NCBI GenBank assembly: GCA_900660155.1
Contig: CABFPE010000552.1
Span: 403,624-467,623, forward strand
Source of the DNA: Hofstenia miamia
Lineage: Eukaryota; Xenacoelomorpha; Acoela; Hofsteniidae
DNA length: 64,000 nucleotides
Direction of reading: 5' to 3'
The notes beneath the pieces were generated by a model. It saw only the letters and a program-made list of their open reading frames with translations. It did no database searches and had not been told where the DNA came from. Shown here in pieces: positions 59,284 to 64,000 of the stretch. The first letter of the stretch is position 1. Each line of letters opens with the position of its first letter. Both the position numbers and the translations under genes were made by a program.

Positions 59284-60809
59284 GTAAACTTACTAGATAA
59301 AGGCATATATGTAAAGATCTCGCTATAGCTAATGTGAGATGCTAACTTAACATGTATCCCAAACTGAATAGTTTAAATGGACAATCAGATTTGAATAAAA
59401 ATAACCGGTATTTCGCTTACTCAAACCCAAATATCAATTTAGGGTTTGCATTTGCACCCATGTCCCGATTATGCTAAGAATTGTAAATTAAAACATTGTA
59501 ATATAATAATAACAAATGAGCGGACGATCCGAAGTAAGTATTATATGTATGCCAATAACATTAGAAGACAATAATTTGCAGAAGTTATTCAAACGTTATT
59601 TTGATTCGACTGCCCTAGATATATATAAAACGGCGCCTTTTCGCTTTGATGTCACAAATGCGGCGTATATCATTTAAATTTGAAACAATTATTTTGCTAA
59701 GTATAAGTTTAATATTAATTACAAGATTCCACTATTTATACTTCCGAGCGACGAAATTATCAAATTGAGATAATTGAGTTGAAGCAATCCGTTATGCGTA
59801 TGAGAAGGACTTGTTTGTTAATATAACAATACAATGCAAATATTTGGAGTGGATCTCTTTTTATTTTATCAGTATAGTGCGGGACATCAAATGAAATAGA
59901 CAAATTTTAAATGCAAACTTGGAACAAAACATCTTAAGTGATACTTCACGACACTTACAACTTCTATGGGTGAACAATTAAGTGAATGACTACATTGCAT
60001 TAGCTAGACATAGAATTGTTTGAAAACTTAGATAACATGTAAAGTTTTTACAGAAACACAATTGGTAATTGACCCAAGATGTTTTGGGAAATTTTAAAAG
60101 GCATTGCTTGTAAAAATCAAACCTGATTTTAAATGTTTAATTACTTTTTCCAAAAAAGGTGTTAGCAAAGAAGCAATTTCGGACATTCAATGTTTAGCAA
60201 AAAGTATTCAAGTTGCACAATGCTCGAATTATTAATTTTAAAACTCAAAAGAATGTTCGATAAAAAAATGCCAGATGTATACCTCGAAGAAATACTTCAT
60301 TAATAATTGAAAGAGAGCTACTGCTATTCTAACTTCAAAATTACTAAATATTTGAGAGACTTGCGATCAAGATCAGACCTATGTGCCATAATTACTTCTC
60401 AAATAAATCATCGATTACAATCAGACAATTTTTCGCTCAAAATTCGATTACTTTGTTTTACACTATACCTCAAAAATGAAATTAATCTGCAATTAACGTG
60501 CAAATAACGTATTATAATAAGATCTGACTAAGAAATCGATTGCCAAAGCGGGGTTCGACCTGAATGATGAAAACTAAAAGGATGGATGCTGACACTGAAA
60601 GCTTATATTTGCATGCAGTCCCTGCTGTCAATGCTGCTGTCATTGCAATGTACAGCTTCCGAAGGAATTCGATATCACTAGGAACATTACTAGCCTCTGA
60701 TCTATAACCTGCGTTTCTGACATCTCTGAACATGGCATGGTAAAATGTGATACGGTATTTATCGCAATGTCAGTTGTGTTTGTGTACGTGGTTGTTTAAA
60801 TTCTGTGTA

Positions 60810-61090
60810 AGTTCGGCTCGGCTCGCCACATAAAATCTTTGAGTGAAGCTCGTTTTAGCTCGGTGTTTATTTAAAAATATTGTGCTCAAAGAATTTTTTA
60901 CATAGCTCTTCTTATTATTTAAAAAACATTTCTTAAATAAGATTATAGTAAAGGCATACTGACTGCCGAAAATAAGAAAAATCTCCATAATTAAAATAAC
61001 AAGGCTCGTTCTGGGCTCGTTGTATATCAAATACTGTGCTCAAGCTCGGTTCGGCTCGGCTTGGCTCGTTAGAAGCTCGGCTCGTTGACA
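60810..61090. repeat. GGCTCG-rich interspersed repeat
   Basis: The words GGCTCG and AGCTCG cluster at both ends (60813-60865 and 61003-61086), in the same orientation, around an AT-rich middle. This arrangement of subterminal short repeats is known from hAT elements in several animals. Exact ends were not found. Confidence 0.5.
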
Positions 61091-61270
61091 AGTCTGCTTT
61101 GGGGTAACATTAGACACTTTAATTCCTTTACCTTCATTAATGATGGGTTGAAGATTGGCAATGTCAGGTTGAATTTGAGAACAGTTTACTTTAAGAAACG
61201 CTTCTCTGTCGATAGCTTCCTTTAGTTGCCTCAATTGGCCTTTATCGTCGTTAGGATTTGTGCACTACTA
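61040..61270 (-). other. Unassigned open frame beside the GGCTCG repeat
   Basis: The minus strand reads NPNDDKGQLRQLKEAIDREA, then FLKVNCSQIQPDIANLQPII and NEGKGIKVSNVTP. Composition is protein-like (amphipathic helix, balanced charges), unlike most frames here. A GGTAAAGG after NEG could be a donor. It may be an exon of an unknown gene or a transposon fragment; I do not recognise a family. Confidence 0.25.
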
Positions 61271-64000
61271 CACGTTTGCTAGTCGTTGATAAACATTTTT
61301 GTTTCCTGAATTCTCACGAACATCTTGTATACATTTGTACCTATTTTGACAGAGGCGTAAAGTATTGATAAAATATTACTCAGCGCATGTGAATACTTAC
61401 AATCTCCTGTGTAGTGCACTGACACTCACTCACTTGTTTTCCCAAACAGACTTTACAACATAGATTTAAAAAGATATCTATTTGAAAAGCTGAACATGTA
61501 CATGTGCCATAACTGAGTTGAGCTAGTCTCAAACATTACCAAGTAAATAAAAATGACAAATAGTCGTTTTTGAGTGTAATTGTTAGCATTATAATAATCA
61601 ATCAATGCAAATATGAGGCCTACAATCATTCAATTGGCAGTAACGGCAAGTTTAGATTAAACAAAGGGACACTAACCAAATAACTAAAAACGATAAAACT
61701 TGTTGGCTCACACCGACCTCTCACTTAACATGTATTCTTGTGGTAGGAGTGTTTACATAAATATAATTTATTACGATCAGTTTATGGAGTATTTATAAAT
61801 AATAGAAAAGGGAGGTTATATAAATAAAACAACTGAGCCACCGATAAACGCATAGACGGAAATATGTGCTTAATTTCCAAATTCAATCTTCAAGTGCACA
61901 CTTATATGTGCAAAAACAGTGTTGAGCGAAGTCTGTGTATCCCCTCGAACTTTCTTAGGCATGGATATGATATCAAATGAAGCTCCTGATCCAGGAGAAC
62001 GGCATGGAGGAATATCCCTCATCAAGCTTTCAACATTGATTTCTTTAGGTTTAAAAAATTTTATTTTGAAAAAAATAAAATTAAACATTGCTAAATGCAT
62101 TTTAAGGCTCAATTTTTCTAATATGTTGACAGTTTATGGAGTGGAGAACTTCGGCACGCAATGCGCTCATGCGGGTACTGCAGATGCAAGTATGGTCATT
62201 ATAATCTAGGACCACTTGAATACATTTCATATTTTCTTTAGAAAAAGTTATTAATGGGATTTTCAGAAACTTCTCTCATACTAACAAATTGGAACCGTTG
62301 AAGATTTTCACATTTCATTAACTTTAGAAGGAATATTTAAATGTTTAGATAACGTAAAGTCATGAGAATGACTTAAAATTACTTTAATCTAAATTTCATA
62401 CAATATTGTGTATACAAAATGAAGAAATGTTTGACTCATAGACTGGCAGCCGTGTCGAATATCCGCGGGATATTGGACAAAAGCAATTATATCATATTCA
62501 GCAATTGGAATTAGACAGTTAAGTAAACACCTTCGTTATTCTTACCCTAATCAAGTTTATCTGCAAGGTGTGTAAAATGATGCATGAGAGATCATAAGAT
62601 CATTCGGATTTGAAAATTCAGTAGTATTAAATTAATTTCGCCTTAAAAACACGTATGCGTATGTAGCAGAAAGAAATGTAAAATATTGATACAATTTTGA
62701 TAATGCATTTCAGACTTTTTGAAGTTTTATCTAAATTGCTGCGTAATAACTAGTACTGAGTGGCAAATAACAGAAGTTGTCATATTACCAGCAGTAAAAT
62801 TAAGTGAAGTCTATTTCTCCATTAAAAAATTACCGGTATTTACATCTCATTCTCGGTTTTTTTTAACTAACTACTATCGATTGGTATTAGTAAAAAGCTA
62901 TTCAAGAGAAAAATATTATTTTAAAATATATGTTCATAACGCTGGATTAAGTTGTTAATCGACTAAAATAGCAGCATGTTGGCATTTGCTCCACGAAGAC
63001 TGCATTGTTTCTTGGAAATGATATCATAGGCGACTGTTTCTCGGTTGTGACATTTTTCTCGCCTCAGTTTCGCATTTGAGTGAAAACCGTGGTTTGGAAA
63101 TTTCGTATGCCGCTGAGCACAACTACAATCTTTACTCAAACCCAAATTATATTTGATTGGTAATTCATATACTTGTTAATTTGTTTCTATAATGTTTACA
63201 TTTATATCTTTTGTTAATCATACTAAATTCTATATTACATAATTTTTTTCATGATGCTTTAGAAATGAAGAGACTTTTCAAATGGCCCCATGGCTCCTAA
63301 TAAAAAAACTCTAACCAATAGAAAAATAAATGTCAAATGGTAAATGATCAAGAACACAATCCGGTGAAATGGCTTGGCTAGTTATAGTATACAATCCCTT
63401 TGTGCCAATGAAAAAATCTCAACAAAATCAAGCACACAAATAGTTGACTAAGTGCATTTTTATAATTTTAATGGATTTCCTAAAGATCGTAAAAACCCTA
63501 ATATTGGGTAAATTTAAATTTGAATATTCAACCCTGCATTTTTGGATATTCTTTAATGAGAGATTCAGGTTTTTCTAATAAACCAATTACAAGACATCTT
63601 TTCAAAGAATCATATGAATCATATAAAAGTGACACAATTCCATATAACTGTACACAAATCATATTTGAGAGGTTTACAGTTTATACTAGGCATTGTAAAA
63701 AACGATGGTGAACAATTAAAACAAAAGGAGATGTTTCACTCAGTAAGCAAAGCACCTGCTTATGGATATCAAAAGAGAATAACCTCCGGGTCGGTGGCAT
63801 ATGGCAAAAGACCAGATGCGAGCATCAAAAACTCAAATCTCAAAACGATTAATATTAATTTACTTAAAACATTATCTTTCCATCACTTGAAACTTCCTAT
63901 ACTATAAAATTTAAACAAATTCGAAAACTGGTGATTCTTTCAACATGGTAGAGAACAACAAATTTATGCCTTAAAATGAACTATATCAATATATATATAT

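Larger units (their letters stand above)
58312..64000. other. Right flank without firm genes
   Basis: No gene is established. It contains a MITE (58917-59093), a truncated hAT MITE (59198-59283), a GGCTCG-rich repeat (60810-61090) and an unexplained minus-strand open frame next to it (61040-61270). Frames at 61870-62209 on both strands, 62719-62958 and 63520-63907 show no domain that I recognise. An AT run closes the window (63989-64000). Confidence 0.45.

Noticed and set aside
61870-62209. Overlapping open frames on both strands
   Set aside because: Neither shows a recognisable domain, and no convincing splice sites frame them; one may be the mirror of the other.
1-64000. Search for tRNA, rRNA and CRISPR features
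   Set aside because: No B-box with a matching cloverleaf, no rRNA core and no regularly spaced short repeats were seen by eye; a covariance-model scan was not possible here.

Overview
This is animal genomic DNA: AT-rich (roughly two thirds A+T by eye), with long introns, GT-AG splice sites, AT and CT microsatellites, many small inverted-repeat transposons and a decayed LINE. No bacterial-style operon, CRISPR array, rRNA or tRNA was found. The one well-supported host gene is a netrin receptor of the UNC5 family on the minus strand, with its stop codon at 7815-7817. Its divergence from the vertebrate family suggests an invertebrate, perhaps a deuterostome such as a tunicate, but the sequence alone does not settle this. 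Three runs of N (1, 15 and 21 bases), each joining near-identical copies of the same sequence, point to an assembly of a polymorphic genome.

Gene layout, 5' to 3' on the minus strand: a tentative signal-peptide exon (58119-58311), a candidate 27-nt microexon (38499-38525), Ig domain 1 in two exons (32235-32408 and 30493-30606), Ig domain 2 (25270-25548), TSP1 repeat 1 (25011-25190), TSP1 repeat 2 in two exons (19378-19491 and 18664-18741), the transmembrane exon (18423-18617), a cytoplasmic linker exon (17428-17616), the ZU5 core exon present twice (15800-15984 and 14391-14575), the ZU5-end/UPA exon (13964-14347), two further UPA exons (10554-10700 and 10018-10176) and the death-domain exon (7815-8126). 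Reading frame and intron phase agree across every junction from Ig1 to the stop, giving about 836 residues. Introns are phase 1 from Ig1 to the start of ZU5 and phase 0 after it. The exon at 30493-30606 lies outside every long ORF and was found by reading; it supplies the missing second half of Ig1.

The protein would be a single-pass receptor that binds netrin outside the cell (Ig and TSP1 modules) and signals inside through the ZU5-UPA-death supramodule in axon guidance, cell migration and dependence-receptor apoptosis. A DLVD tetrapeptide lies between the membrane and ZU5, where vertebrate UNC5 proteins are cut by caspases.

Left of the gene (about 1790-5093) is a decayed CR1/Jockey-like LINE with an SGNH-hydrolase-like module, half an endonuclease domain and a reverse transcriptase. 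Introns and flanks hold hAT-type elements with 8-bp target duplications (398-648, 11169-11429, 8306-9503), a palindromic Tc1-like MITE (19627-20175), a piggyBac-like MITE flanked by TTAA (46541-46758), another inverted-repeat MITE (58917-59093) and several tandem or direct duplications (36601-37184, 47031-48113, 48231-49290). From 38526 to 64000 only weak coding candidates were found. I see no clearly new biological system; the best leads are the doubled ZU5 exon, the hidden and micro exons of unc5, and the small transposon families.
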